This document shows, in pieces, positions 9,302 to 21,331 of a stretch of DNA of 32,775 nucleotides. The notes under the pieces were generated by a model. It had not been told where the DNA came from. It was given only the letters and a program-made list of their open reading frames with translations, and made no database searches. The stretch's first letter is position 1, and every line of letters begins with the position of its first letter. The DNA is from Rhizophagus sp. LPA8_4_AMF (Eukaryota > Glomeromycota > Glomeromycetes > Glomerales > Glomeraceae). The stretch lies in contig JADRCO010000484.1 in NCBI GenBank assembly GCA_021464525.1, positions 1 to 32,775 on the forward strand, given 5' to 3'. The translations under genes and the position numbers were made by a program.

Positions 9302-11596
9302 ATGCAAGATAACGAAAATACAAATGAATGGATTAATTGGATTGAAGAGGCAATTAATAAAAATCATATTAAATATTATGAATATGAAAATTTTAAAAAT
9401 ATTCGAGAAATTGGTTCCGGAGCATTTGGAAAGGTTTTTCGTGCAAATTGGAAAAATTTTGATCATTATTTGGCGTTAAAATCATTTTTTAATCTTGACA
9501 ACATTACCTTAAAAGAAATTGTTAACGAGGTAATTTTTATTATTATTAAAGAAAAAAATTTGATTTCATATTTAAAAAAAATAGTTTTGTATATTCTTTA
9601 TATTTATTTATTTATTTTACTTAAATTTTTTTATATTGTACGTTCATAACTTTAGCTTAAACTTCAACGAGAAGTAGATTTTCATAATAATATTATTCGC
9701 TTTTATGGAATTACAAAATTTGAATCAGGTACTTATAAATGTTTAAATATCAACAACGGTTTTATTTTTTTTTTTTTTTGTAAAAGCTAATAAATTATTA
9801 TCATTATTTATTAGAAAATAAAATTGACCAAACAAAAAATTATTTATTGGTAATGGAATACGCTGACGGTGGTACACTTCGTGATTATTTGAAGAAAAAT
9901 TTCAATAGACTTAGTTGGAGGGATAAATACAATTTAGCATATCAATTAACTTGTTCTGTGTTATGTCTGCATGATGAAGGGATTATTCACCGAGACTTGG
10001 TAATTTGGTTTTTTAATAGCAATCAAATATTTTACAAATTAAACTCATATTATTTTGTATATTATAATAGCATTCCCGTAATGTGTTAGTTCATCAGAAC
10101 TCCATCAAGCTGGCAGACTTTGGATTATCAAAAAGGATTGATGAACTATCTAATTCACAAGTAAAATTACTCGGTATGGTTCCCTATATTGACCCAGTAG
10201 TACTAATGGATAGTAATAATTTTAAATTAAATGAGAAGAGCGATATATATAGTATTGGCGTGTTGTTATGGGAAATATCAAGTGGGAATCCGCCATTCCA
10301 TAAGGAAGCAAATAAGATTGGCTTAATCTATGACATTTCAAAAGGCCGAAGAGAAGTAATTATTCCTAATACTCCTGATGAATATTCTAATCTTTATGCT
10401 GGTAAATATGATTTCAATGTATTGTTTGTTTTATTTATTTGATCAGTTTATTTTAACCAAATACATTTCTTTAATTATTAGTATGTTGGAATAATGAACC
10501 AAGTAAACGACCAGCTATACATGAGGTTGTCAATAGATTAAAAGTATTTATTTCATATTCAAATAGCACATCGATTGACCAACAGAGTGACGTGTCTGAT
10601 CAACCTAATCCTATGCTAAATGAAAATCTAACTCCAAATAGTACAGGAAATTCATTAAATTCATTAAATTCATTAAGTTCATTACATGGAGAATTATCCC
10701 AAATAATTCAAAATTTCGGTAATATGAATACAAGTGAAGTAAATATGATGTCTATAAATGAACAAATTAATGAATATATTTCATCTGAGAAAAATTTAAG
10801 CATCATGATTAATGAAACAGTTGATCTCATTTTTAATAATGTTAATAAAGGAAATGTGGCAAAACAGTGTGTTCATGATTATTTTAATAAGTATAATATA
10901 ATTTCAAATGAAATTTATAATTGGTTATTAAATAATCAAAATACCCCAAATTTCATTTTTTTACTTGGATATTTTAATTATGTTGGTATTGGAACAACCA
11001 AGGACAAAAAGAAAGCATTTAGTTTATTTATTAATGCATCAGAAAAGAATCATATATTAGCACAATATTTTCTTGGAGAGTGTTATGAATTTGGAAATGG
11101 AATTATAAAAAATGAACAATTATCTTTCATATATTATGAAATAGTGGCCAATAAGGATTATGCAATGGGACAATTTCAATTAGGTTGGTTTTATAAAAAT
11201 GGAAGAACTGTTAAAAAAGATTTTAAAATAGCTGTGTATTGGTATAAAAAAGCTGCAAATAATGGACATTTGACAGCCATGCATAATCTTGGTCACTTAT
11301 ATAAAAATGGATATGGTGTTGATAAAAATTATAAAAAAGCATTTGAATTATTCAAAAAATCAGCTGAAGGAGGATATTCAAGTGGAATAACAATGCTGGG
11401 AAGATGCTATTGTAGCGGAATTGGAATTAATATTGATAAGCAGAAGGCAGCTGAATTATATCAGAAGGCTGCAAATTTAGGGGATAAGGTGGCACAATAT
11501 AATCTTGCAAATATGTATAGAAAAGGTAAAGGAATTAAAAAAGATTTAGATAGAGCAATTTATTGGTATGATAGATCTGCTAAACAAGGATATTAA
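9302..11596 (+). CDS. Kinase-Sel1 gene C (complete)
   Basis: TKL-like kinase with Sel1 repeats; predicted 643 residues. Exons: 9302-9529, 9656-9728, 9815-9999, 10071-10401, 10482-11596; intron phases 0, 1, 0, 1. Start MQDNENTNEW matches its paralogues. [26 protein letters not shown] and LADFGLSKR are all present; the activation segment has YIDPV. At the last splice junction the codon becomes GTA, so VCW replaces the usual ECW. The linker contains an expanded NSLNSLNSLSSL run encoded by four 9-bp units (10649-10684), where paralogues have a single NSL. Six Sel1 repeats follow. The protein ends at AKQGY, without the basic tail seen in A and D. Function beyond kinase plus scaffold is unknown. 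Confidence 0.93.
10649..10684 (+). repeat. Four 9-bp in-frame repeats in the gene C linker
   Basis: AATTCATTA is repeated three times and followed by AGTTCATTA, encoding NSL NSL NSL SSL. Genes A, B and D have one unit at this site, so this is a recent slippage expansion that keeps the frame. Confidence 0.85.
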
Positions 11597-11868
11597 AACA
11601 TTAATATAAATTAAAAGAATTTAAGAAAATTAGAATCAGAAATGATTTCTATGTAAATTAGTTAAAAATTATGTTTGTTTATCCATTACATAGAAGTATA
11701 GAATTTATTAATTTATTTATGTATATTATATTTATAATATTAAATTGAATGAGTTAAATGTTTCTTTTATTGCTTAATTTACAATGGTTCCTGTTTCCTA
11801 GTATATTTTATTTTTTCTCACATATTTTCTTGTCTCCCTAACCCTATTGATTTAGTTCAGCATACATA

Positions 11869-12287
11869 TGATGTTGTGTCTCAGGTGTTGATTTGCATCA
11901 GTGATAACTGATGTGTTGATTGATATCTGTCACATGTTACCTAGTAAACACTTTTTTTTTATTAATGAAATTATTTTTATTCTATAAGCAAGCTTATATA
12001 TCACAATGAGTTATACATATTATGAAAATCTTATACTTATTAATTATAGTGAAATTATACATTGTAAATTTTACTTGAAAAAATTTGCCATGAATTTGAG
12101 TCCACTCAATCTAATAATTTTAATGTGATAAATAAATTTATTTAATAATAAAGAATTATTAAGACTGGAAAATTTAATGTTTAATTATATTTTAATGTTA
12201 TTTGACAAGTGACACGCATCAGATATCAATCTACATCTAATGTATGTCAGCTATCAACTGATGCTAATCGATGTCTGAGGCACACCA
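11869..12287. mobile_element. TIR element with long imperfect arms, about 419 bp
   Basis: The left arm begins TGATGTTGTGTCTCAG and runs about 80 bp through GATTTGCATCAGT and GATTGATATCTG. The right arm, read in reverse complement, begins TGGTGTGCCTCAG and continues GATTAGCATCAGT and GATTGATATCTG. A TA dinucleotide lies at each edge (11867-11868 and 12288-12289), compatible with a Tc1/mariner-type target duplication, though TA is weak evidence in AT-rich DNA. The central part is AT-rich and non-coding. Arm divergence suggests an older copy. Confidence 0.65.
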
Positions 12288-12439
12288 TATATTGGTTTTA
12301 GTTTGACATGTAGAGTCTATAAAAATAAAACCAAGAATAAAGTATTATTAAAAATTTGTGGTGATTAAGTGGCTTGACAATATACCTATGGGGGATAATA
12401 ATCCTGCTGAAATGATAAAAGAACGTACCCCTGTAGTAT

Positions 12440-12850
12440 CTGAATATGGAGAATCATGAATAAAGAAAGAAATAAAATGTTGAAAGAAGAAGTGGTGGTG
12501 GAATTAGTGGATAAATACAGAAAAGGTTGTTAAAGGATCAAGGGAAGGAGGATAAAGTGGCAACTTATCACATAATTTAAAGAAGTAGTAGATGATGTAA
12601 TTAAAAATTTCTAACAAGAAATTACCGAAAAACAAACTGAAGGCAATTACACAAACAAAAGAGGAGGTTGAACAATTTAATAAGCTTAATAGTGATTTTA
12701 TCTCTTGTCTTCCAAAAAAATGCAGCGCCTGAAAAAATGGTAAAAGACAAAAATAGACGCGTTATGAAGAGGGAATGTTAAAATTTTGAAAGATTAATTT
12801 AGAATAGTGCATATGATAAAGATGTTTAGTATAAGTATTGTTTTTTAGTT
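12440..12850 (+). pseudogene. Decayed fragment related to the retroposed copy at 29.4-31.3 kb
   Basis: Broken reading frames contain VVVELVDKYRKG followed by an ATYHNLKEVVDDVI-like stretch. These parallel AVELINKYRQGYLDKE and DNISTEDVVEIVETY in the retroposed copy (about 30695-30815). The segment is purine-rich and less AT-rich than the neighbouring spacer. Similarity was judged by eye over a short length, frames are interrupted several times, and the limits are rough. An unrelated old coding fragment is the alternative. Confidence 0.35.
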
Positions 12851-12895
12851 AGTAATTTTTATATAGGTTTTTAGATAGGAATTGCGACGTCAAGA

Positions 12896-13121
12896 TAGGG
12901 ATTGGAATCAAAAATCAAATTTCTTCAAAATTTTTTATATAAACGACCAGCTTGACTTCTAATCAGTTTCTAATTTTAGCAGAAATGATCAGCACCTAGC
13001 CGACATTGGAAATTGCTTTGGAGTCAGATCGGCTTATATGTAAAAATTTGTTGAGAATCGATTCTCGAAAATCGATTTTACTATGTTTTGTCGATTTTCG
13101 ATTAATCAATTCGCATCTCTA
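12896..13121. mobile_element. hAT-like MITE, 226 bp
   Basis: The element is flanked by a perfect 8-bp direct repeat, CGTCAAGA, at 12888-12895 and 13122-13129. The left terminus TAGGGATTGGAAT and the reverse complement of the right terminus, TAGAGATGCGAATTG, form imperfect inverted repeats. A TAGRG-type end with an 8-bp target duplication is typical of hAT elements. Inside the right half lie clustered GAATCGATTCTCGAAAATCG and TCGATTTTCGATTAATC words, resembling subterminal transposase-binding repeats. Non-coding. Confidence 0.75.
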
Positions 13122-13129
13122 CGTCAAGA

Positions 13130-13884
13130 CCTTAATTTATATGAGCTCGATAGGTGTTCAATAAATTGTTATTTGAATATTAAATTGTTAAAGTCAAAAT
13201 GATTCTTATGAAAGAAAGAGAATGCAAATTTTTTATGGGCTATCACAGTTTGATATTTAAAAGTTTAGATTGTTGGCAATTAACTAAAGATATTGATGCA
13301 TGAAAATATGAATTATATTCATATTTCGTATAATGATAATAAAATAAAAATATGATAATATATTACTATGAAGATAGCGATAGAAATAGAAATCTTGCTT
13401 GATAAATAAAGATGGTCTTGGCATGACAAAAGAGTCAATACTAAGAAGATTTCAGCTACAGGTTTCAAGAAATGGCAACTAGATACAACACACACAGAAG
13501 GAAGAAGTTAATAATACAAGATGAAAAATATATTGCATTTAGAAACAATACGTTTGTAACTCACTGATTAACAAAATCAATACATCAAGGAGAGGAGCAT
13601 TAATGGTAAGAACAAGTATTAAATATTAGTTATTGAATAGTAATGTTAAATATCATCTGAAGTCCGAACTGCAAACTGTTATTATGCAGACATCCAAGAT
13701 TGTAAATTTAACATATGTTGTATTTAACCTAAATGATGTAATGTATCAATAATAATCGACATGAAATGTCAAAGTTATGTATGGATATCAATAATCTATT
13801 GCACTCATATTGACAATGAGACCTAACATAGATTATCTAGTCTTTCAATTCGCTCCAGATTAATCAAATTGTTCTAGTATTAAA
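13130..13884. other. Gene-free spacer
   Basis: AT-rich, with no convincing frame, RNA gene or repeat termini. It carries a few purine-rich patches (about 13420-13530) that might be very old coding remnants, but no peptide is recognisable. Confidence 0.5.
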
Positions 13885-13894
13885 TATGTTGAGT

Positions 13895-14162
13895 TCCGAG
13901 GATAACCGTGATCCATTTATCCGATCCAATCATCATCCGTCATCCAGAAAATCTGCCAAATTACGGATATCTGACGGATAATCAGATTGGATAAAAACAA
14001 ATTATATCATAATATTGATGGTCAATATCTGAATGATACGTCATTGTCCATTTTTTCAATTATCCGAGAAATCCTATCTGATATTATCAGTTATCTGAAA
14101 TATCCAGATTTTTGGATGGGTATCCGTAATCTGGCAGATAACGGTTTAACGGATTGGAACAC
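13895..14162. mobile_element. hAT-like MITE rich in CGGAT/ATCCG words
   Basis: The 10-bp direct repeat TATGTTGAGT flanks the element at 13885-13894 and 14163-14172, and an 8-bp duplication fits within it. Ends resemble GTTCC-type inverted repeats (GTTCCGAGG on the left, GTGTTCCAATCC as reverse complement on the right). The inside is packed with TATCCG, CGGATA and ATCCGT words in both orientations, as expected for subterminal binding repeats. The 81-codon frame over its right half is a by-product of these repeats. Confidence 0.65.
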
Positions 14163-14172
14163 TATGTTGAGT

Positions 14173-15174
14173 AGACGGAAAAAACAAAATATTCAAATAA
14201 TAAATGCTCCCATATTAAAAAAAAACAAATAAATATCTCCAAGAGAATTTCTTTACAAAAGTGCATGTTTGTGTAAACGTATATTATATTTGCTTTCTAG
14301 CTAAAGAGAAACCCTTATAATTGATAATATTCAAACTAATTATTTTAATCAAATGTGGTAAAGAAAAGATAGGTTAATTATAAAAATTTCTAGCTTTTAT
14401 CACATAACGCCAATTGTAAGAAGTGGGAAAATATGAGTCTCCAACATAAAATATTAATGAAATTTTAAAATGCATTTTAACTTTTTGTACTTGCACCAAC
14501 TATTAATTCTTTTTTTTTTCTTTTTGTAAAAAGACAAATTTTAAGATTTAAATTTAACAATTGTAATTATAGTATATTACTCGTGCATCACTAAAAATTT
14601 TGATGACTTATTCATATGCCAGTTTACAAACTTTACTGTGGAACTTTTTGAAGTAAAAAATACATAATTTAAATTACAATCATAGAAGTGTATGTATTGA
14701 AAAGTTAGAACTTATTGATCAACACAATTTTATTAAAGAAAATAAACAAAACTGGATCAAATATTATTTTTAGCCATTATTATTGAGAAATCACATTATT
14801 TGTTTAAAGTTAAAAAATGGATTTGTATTTACCTTACTAATATTACCCATAAATTCAAACTTACTTAAACTCCAATCTGCAACATGTTGTTTCATACTAC
14901 GGTTTGTCAAATGAAATTCCTTAAAATTTCTCTTATTTCCTAAACTGACCATGAATCACTTTCTAATTTATGAAATATGATATTGGTTAATCAATAAACT
15001 TCAAACAATATTTATATAAAAAGAATATAAAAAATTATAATAGTCTCATAAATGTCCATAGAAATACTTTTGAAATTTATAATGTAAAAGCTAATTTTAT
15101 TATTAAAATTATTACCACGAATCTTCAAATATATGAATAGCCTTTTTTCAACAGCGAGTTTAATTAATAATTTT
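14173..15174. other. Gene-free AT-rich spacer before the orphan 3' flank
   Basis: No kinase or Sel1 remnant was recognised here, although the following block normally sits behind such a gene. The palindrome-like GCAACATGTTG at about 14879-14889 echoes the palindrome in the gene B promoter. Otherwise nothing was seen. Confidence 0.5.
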
Positions 15175-15500
15175 TTATTAAACGTTTAAAACTTGCTGTA
15201 TTTTTAAAATATAAACTCTATTGAGGAAATTTTCTAACATAATATTAAATATAGATGATTTTTTGGGAAAACATCTGACATACTCTTTAATTAATTTTCA
15301 ACTAAATAATAGACTAAAAACATTTTTTTTAAAAAAAAAATTCATTTATATCACAATAATCACATTATCTCTAATACAAAATATAAAGTGAAGGTAAATA
15401 ATGCTACTCAAAATCTAAACTTTTTTACTTTTAACGACTATTTGATTAGCGGTTAATTTATGGGACTATTTGAGAACTTGTTGTATCTAAAATATAAATC
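15175..15500 (+). repeat. Orphan copy of the kinase-Sel1 3' flank
   Basis: The block matches the sequence after genes A, B and D: AAACGTTTAAAACTTGCTGT, GAGGAAATTTTCTAACATAA, GGAAAACATCTGACATAC, then CTACTCAAAATCTAAAC and GGTTAATTTATGGGACTA as after gene A. No kinase or Sel1 exon precedes it. It probably marks a deleted array member or a flank moved by recombination. Confidence 0.6.
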
Positions 15501-15983
15501 TCATTGTTCTTCCATTAGTTAATTCTAGACATCCTAAAAAAAATCCATTTAACAAAAATTGGCGTAATGTTACAGTTATGACTATTTTAAACTATAAATT
15601 TAGTATAGTTATCTTAAGTTCACTTTAATATTTAATTAATAAAAATATTTTTTTTGTCATAATTAAAACAATATTTGAAAAATGATAGGTCTATAATTAC
15701 TTCTATAACCGATAATGATACCATGACGATAAAGCGGGTGATTTAATTAACATATTTAAATGTTGACACTTATAACTTATATGCCGGATTTTTACGCTTA
15801 TTAAATCGCTTATCAACATTTTTAAATTTCAGTTAGCAATTAGAAACATATCTTTTACTATAAAATTGTTTGTCACATATTCAATAAATAAATTATCGTT
15901 TCGGACTTAAAGACTAATGTGTAATGAAAGAACATCGTACGAGCAACGCCGTTTGATTTTAGGTAATCCATTACGATGCTGCG

Positions 15984-16037
15984 GTTGATCAACAGGTTTG
16001 TTACGTAATTATATAAATTTACACAAATCCATAAATA
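15984..16037 (+). promoter_or_regulatory. Promoter boxes of gene D
   Basis: The palindrome GTTGATCAAC (15984-15993), again preceded by CTGCG, lies 143 bp before the ATG. The box ATAAATTTACACAAATCCAT and AAATA (16013-16037) ends 90 bp before it. Order and spacing match gene C. Possible binding site plus core promoter, inferred from conservation only. Confidence 0.55.
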
Positions 16038-16126
16038 GGAAAATTTTCTTTTTTTTCAGACTTCCACCGTTAAAAATTTGTTAATTATTTCATCCACTAT
16101 TTCTAACAATAAAAATAATACAAAAA

Positions 16127-18437
16127 ATGCAAAATAATGAAGATATTGATGAATGGATTAATTGGATTGACGAAGCTATTATTAAAAAACATATTAAATA
16201 TTATGAATACGAAAATTTTAAAAATATTAAAGAAATTGGTTCCGGTGCATTCGGAAAAGTTTTTCGTGCAAATTGGAAAAATTTTGATAATTATTTAGCG
16301 TTAAAATCTTTTTTTAATCTTGATAGCATTACTTTAAAAGAAATTGTTAATGAGGTAGTTTTATTATTAATTTCATAAAAAATATTTTAATTTTGCGTTA
16401 TTCTTTAATATTTATTTTTGAATTTCCTAATTATTGTACGTTCATAATTTTTAGCTTAAACTTCAAAGAGAAGTAGATTTTCATGGTAATATTGTTCGCT
16501 TTTATGGAATTACAAAATTTGAATCAGGTATTTACAAATATTTAAATATCAAATATATAAACAATTAAAATTTAAATAGTTATTTTTATTTTTATAAAAA
16601 AACTAATAAATTATCATTTCGTTTTTTTCACTAGAAAGCATAATTAACCAAACAATGAATTATTTGTTGGTAATGGAATACGCTGACGGTGGTACTCTTC
16701 GTGATTATTTGAACAAAAATTTTAATAGACTTGATTGGAATGATAAATTCAATTTGGCATATCAATTAGCTTGTTCTGTATTATGTCTGCATGATGAAGG
16801 GATCGTTCACCGAGACTTGGTAATTTTTTTAATAAAATATTTAAATATTTTATGAATTAAATTAATATTATTTGTATATTATTATAGCATTCCTGTAATG
16901 TGTTGGTTCATCAGAAATCCATCAAGTTGGCGGACTTTGGATTATCAAAAAGGATTGATGAAGCATCGAATTCACAATCAAGACTACTTGGTATGGTTCC
17001 CTATATTGATCCAAAAGTATTAATGAATAGTAATAATTTAAAATTAAATGAGAAGAGCGATGTATATAGTATTGGCGTTTTATTATGGGAAATATCAAGT
17101 GGAAGACCACCATTTCATGAAGAGACAAATAAGATTGGTTTAATCTATGACATTCCACAAGGTCGAAGAGAAGATATTATTCCTGATACTCCTAATGATT
17201 ATTCAAATATTTATACTAGTAAATATGATTTCGATGTATTAATTATTTTACTTATTATAATCATTATTTTAATCAAATACTTTAATTATTAGAATGTTGG
17301 AATAATGAACCAAGTAAACGACCAACTATATATGAGGTTGTTAATAGATTAAGATTACTTATTTCAAATTCAAATAGTACACCAATTTATCAAACAATTG
17401 ATATATCCGATCAAGCTAATCCTATAGCAAATGAAAATATCAATCCAAATAGTACAGGAAATTCATTTCATGGAGAATTATCTCAAATTATCCAGAATTT
17501 CGGTAATATGAATACAAATGAAATAAATATGGTTTCTACAAATGAACAAACTAATGAAAATATTTCATCTGAGAAAAATTTAAGCATCATGATTAATGAA
17601 ATAATTGATCTCATTTTTAAGGAGATTATTAAAGATAATACAAAGGTAAAACAGCATGTTCTTGATTATTTGGATAATCATAATATAAATTCAATAGAAA
17701 TTTATAATTGTATATTGAATAATCAAAATACTTTAAATTTCATTTTTTTACTTGGGGTTTTTAATTATGTTGGAATTGGAACAACCAAGGATAAGGAGAA
17801 AGCATTCAGTTTATTTATTAATGCATCAGAACAAGATCTTATGTTAGCACAATATTTTATTGGAGAATATTATGAATTTGGAAATGAAATTACAAAAAAT
17901 GAAAAGGTGGCATTTGAATATTATGAAAAAGTAGCTAATAAAGATTATGCAGTGGGACAATTTAAATTAGGCTGGTTTTATGAGAATGGGATTAGTGTTA
18001 AAAAAGATCTAAAAATGGCTGCATATTGGTATGAAAAAGCTGCAAATAATGGACATTTGATAGCTATGTATAACCTTGGAAATTCTTATAGAAATGGAGA
18101 TGGTGTTGATAAAGATCATCAAAAAGCTTTTGAATCATATAAAAAATCAGCTGAAGGAGGATATTCAGGTGGAATATTCATGTTAGGATATTGCTATGAT
18201 TTTGGAATTGGAATTAATATTAATAAACAAAAGGCAGTTGAATTGTATCAGAAGGCTGCAAATTTAGGAGAAAAAGCGGCACCATATAATCTTGCTTTAA
18301 AATATGAAAAAGGAGACGGAATTGAAAAAGATTTAGATAAAGCAATTTATTGGTATGAACAATCGTCTAAACAAGGACATCAAAATCAATTAAATAAACT
18401 TAAAAAACATAGAAACGATTCATGTAAAATTATTTAA
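16127..18437 (+). CDS. Kinase-Sel1 gene D (complete)
   Basis: TKL-like kinase with Sel1 repeats; predicted 653 residues. Exons: 16127-16354, 16455-16527, 16635-16819, 16888-17218, 17293-18437; intron phases 0, 1, 0, 1. Start [13 protein letters not shown] is collinear with B and C. Present are [37 protein letters not shown] and YIDPK. The fourth exon ends in A rather than G before GTAAAT, so the junction codon is AAA and the usual ECW becomes KCW. Six Sel1 repeats follow the conserved [15 protein letters not shown] segment; the second has a less canonical NEITKNEK turn. The C-terminus is basic and longer than in C ([11 protein letters not shown]). All catalytic residues are kept. Confidence 0.93.
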
Positions 18438-18564
18438 AAAAAAATATTTTTGTTATATTTATAATTGTACTATTATATAGGATGGTATTTTTAATCAGTA
18501 CTTATTAAATTAATTTATGTATTAAATTTATAATATTAAATTGAATATAATGAATGAGTATTCT

Positions 18565-18730
18565 TGTCAAACTTTTAAAAATTATTGTACCTTTTAAAAG
18601 AATAAATTATATAAAGTTATTGGAGAAAATTATTTAGGCTTAATTAAATAATAATTTTTGAGAAAACCCCTGACATCTTTCTTTATAAAGCACCTTCATT
18701 ACTTTTTTAACTAAATAACTGATTAACAAA
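18565..18730 (+). repeat. Conserved 3' flank, copy after gene D
   Basis: TGTACCTTTTAAAAGAATAA, GGAGAAAATTATTTAGGC, GAGAAAACCCCTGACATC and TTTATAAAGCACCTTCATTA occur in the same order as after genes A and B. Likely 3' untranslated and downstream DNA copied with the gene. Confidence 0.6.
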
Positions 18731-21230
18731 TCTTGAATTTTTTTAAAAAAATTTATATACAATAATTACATCATTGTCTTAAAACATTAAGCTGCAAAAA
18801 TAAAACAATCAAATAATATTTCCCAAAAATTCCAACTTTTCTACTTTGACTGTTTTATATACAGTTGTTTCTATAGGAAAGTAAGATTTGGCAGATTTTT
18901 GGGTCAAAAGTTCAAAGGTAGTTATATATTTATATTTGTACTATACCGTAATATATTATCAAGTATAATAAGCGTCACGTAACTTTGTTGAATATTAAAT
19001 TTTTATGGTTCTTTAAATACGTTAAATATAATAGTAAGAATATGAAAATTTTGAGTGTATTACATTTCAATTTGTATGAAAAAAATTACGAGTAATTTTA
19101 TTTTTTAATTCATCTTTGACATATACTTTAATTCCAAGTTTTTCAGTTTTACGCATAAGATTAATAATAGAAAATAAACCAATTACAGTAAAGCAGAATA
19201 TATTTAATTTTTCTAAACAAGAAAGAATTTTAAATATTATTTATAGGATTTATTGATTATATGATGCAAAAGTTTGACAACATATAATAGTGATTGTCTT
19301 GTCTCAGACATATATATCTATTAATTACGAACATAAAACATCATAAAACATAAGAACAAAGTAGAAAAGAAAAAAAAAGTCTTAATTGTAATTAAACAAT
19401 CACTATTTAATAAATAATAGCGTTTTATTGGGAATCTCGAAACATCAGTAAAGGAATTTACTTTCTACAAACCTTGTATTTAATGAAATTATTTATATGG
19501 AAAATATATCAATATATATCTTGTAAAATAAAAATGATTAACAACTAATTTTACAAATTAAGGTTATTATGTTTAAGTACAAATTTCACTTACATATGCA
19601 AAGACAACGCGTCTAATTATACTAGTTTCGTGATTTGTGAAATATCCATTGAAACATGTGAAATATTCGTTAATAGTTTAGTCCCTTTTATCTTTCTCAA
19701 CTCTTATCCTCTAACCTTCCTTTCATTTTTTTACCATATATTTTATTTTTTTTTTTTCATTAAATATTATTGATATAATCTAAAGCGTTTGTCGCATTAA
19801 ATATATCATTTTCATTTTTTTAAAAATATTTATCATTTGATTTTTCTTTTCTTTTTTTTTCTTTTGAAGTTACTTTTTATCCATACCCATCTTTTTAAAC
19901 CTTAAATAGAAGGAAGTATCTAATGAAGAACTAATATATATCAATTTCTTAAAAAGATCTTAAAAAAAAATGCAACTACAGTATATGGCTACAACTGAAA
20001 AAGAATTGATATGATTTTAATATTTATCATTTTTAATTGAACCAAAATTTAAGCCTGTTTTAAAACAATTTAAATAAAATACATATCTTATTTCAAAATT
20101 GTAAAAAAAGAATATTGTCACTAAATTTTCTATTATAAAATATGTATCCTATGCATTGTAATAAAGAAAGCATAATATCTGCAACTTAGTGACTTGGAGA
20201 TCATCTTTCAGAGAGAGAACAACTCAACATACTCATTGTGCTGGAATCGCTCTTTGTCTAAAGAATTCAGAGATGATATCACCAAGAACTCTCTGCATCA
20301 CAGTAAAATTACACTTGAAAGACTGAAAAGAAATATTATCATTTAAAAAAAACAGAAGAATACTAGAATTTATCTCATTTTCAAAAGGAATAACTCGTTA
20401 AAAAAAAGAAAATAAGCATATGGGTTATTAATGTATTGTAGAATTAAAAAAATTACAACATTCTTAAAAAGTAATATATATTGAGTTTTTATTAATTAAT
20501 GTTAAAACATGTTTAGTTAACTCATTCTATTTTCTCAAAAGGGAATTAGAATATTTGAACTGAAAACTTGTTTTATGCATCACATAATCGCAACAAGTAT
20601 TATTTGCTTCATCATGCATCAGCCGATTGTGTTCTAATATTAAATCCACCTACAGCGATTTTATTTAATCTATAATTAGTTCAAAAAAGCTAAATACAAA
20701 AGTATAAGTGAATACTCAACAAAAAAAACAAAAAAAAAGAGAAAATTTTCTGGTACCTCATTTTATTTACATGATAAAAGATTCTACCCTCGGTCAGATT
20801 ATAATTTGAGGTGGGTTATTATTGTTTATAAATATTCCATATAATTATACAATGTCGAAGTTAATCAATAATCGATATACACATATGAATATGCAAATCT
20901 TCATGCACTTACTGTATAAATCAAACACACTTGTTAATATTCGCTAATTTTACAGTTTAATGGAGCTATGGTAAATGTGAATAATATGCATTACCTTTTT
21001 TTTAATTTCAATACGCTATATTACGGTATTATTATTCATTATCACTACTGTAGATTTGAAGATGTGAGAAAATAATTCATGTGTTTGAAATTTCCTTAAA
21101 ACTAGTTGGAATTTTTGTTTGTCAAAATTTCAAGTATTATAAATAATCGAGCGGCAAAGTTAATCGATCATCTGGATGGCTCAAACTTGGAATATATATA
21201 AGTAAGATCGACATAACCTTGGCACACTTT
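18731..21230. other. Long gene-free spacer
   Basis: About 2.5 kb of AT-rich DNA without a supported gene. On the - strand near 19080-19225 a short open stretch ends LGIKVYVKDELKNKITRN before a stop. It is compositionally coding-like but has no start or splice support, so it may be a gene remnant. No element with clear termini was found. Confidence 0.5.
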
Positions 21231-21240
21231 CCATAAATAT
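21231..21240 (+). promoter_or_regulatory. CCATAAATA box of gene E
   Basis: CCATAAATAT lies about 100 bp before the gene E start and is the only clear part of the B/C/D promoter block kept here. The upstream AATATATATAAG (about 21190) is another candidate core element. The GTTGATCAAC palindrome is absent. Confidence 0.35.
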
Positions 21241-21331
21241 CTCCATTGCAATTTTACGCCAATTTATTATAAATACCTGTAATACTTTATTTTCTTTACA
21301 TTAAAAACTTCAACTTTACTATATTTTAGCA

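Noticed and set aside
9185-9466. - strand frame opposite the gene C first exon
   Set aside because: Antisense shadow of a conserved kinase exon; a similar shadow occurs opposite gene B.
13987-14232. 81-codon + strand frame
   Set aside because: Most of it lies inside the CGGAT-rich MITE and its composition follows those repeats.
19080-19225. Short - strand coding-like stretch ending LGIKVYVKDELKNKITRN
   Set aside because: No upstream start, splice acceptor or homologue recognised; noted within the spacer only.
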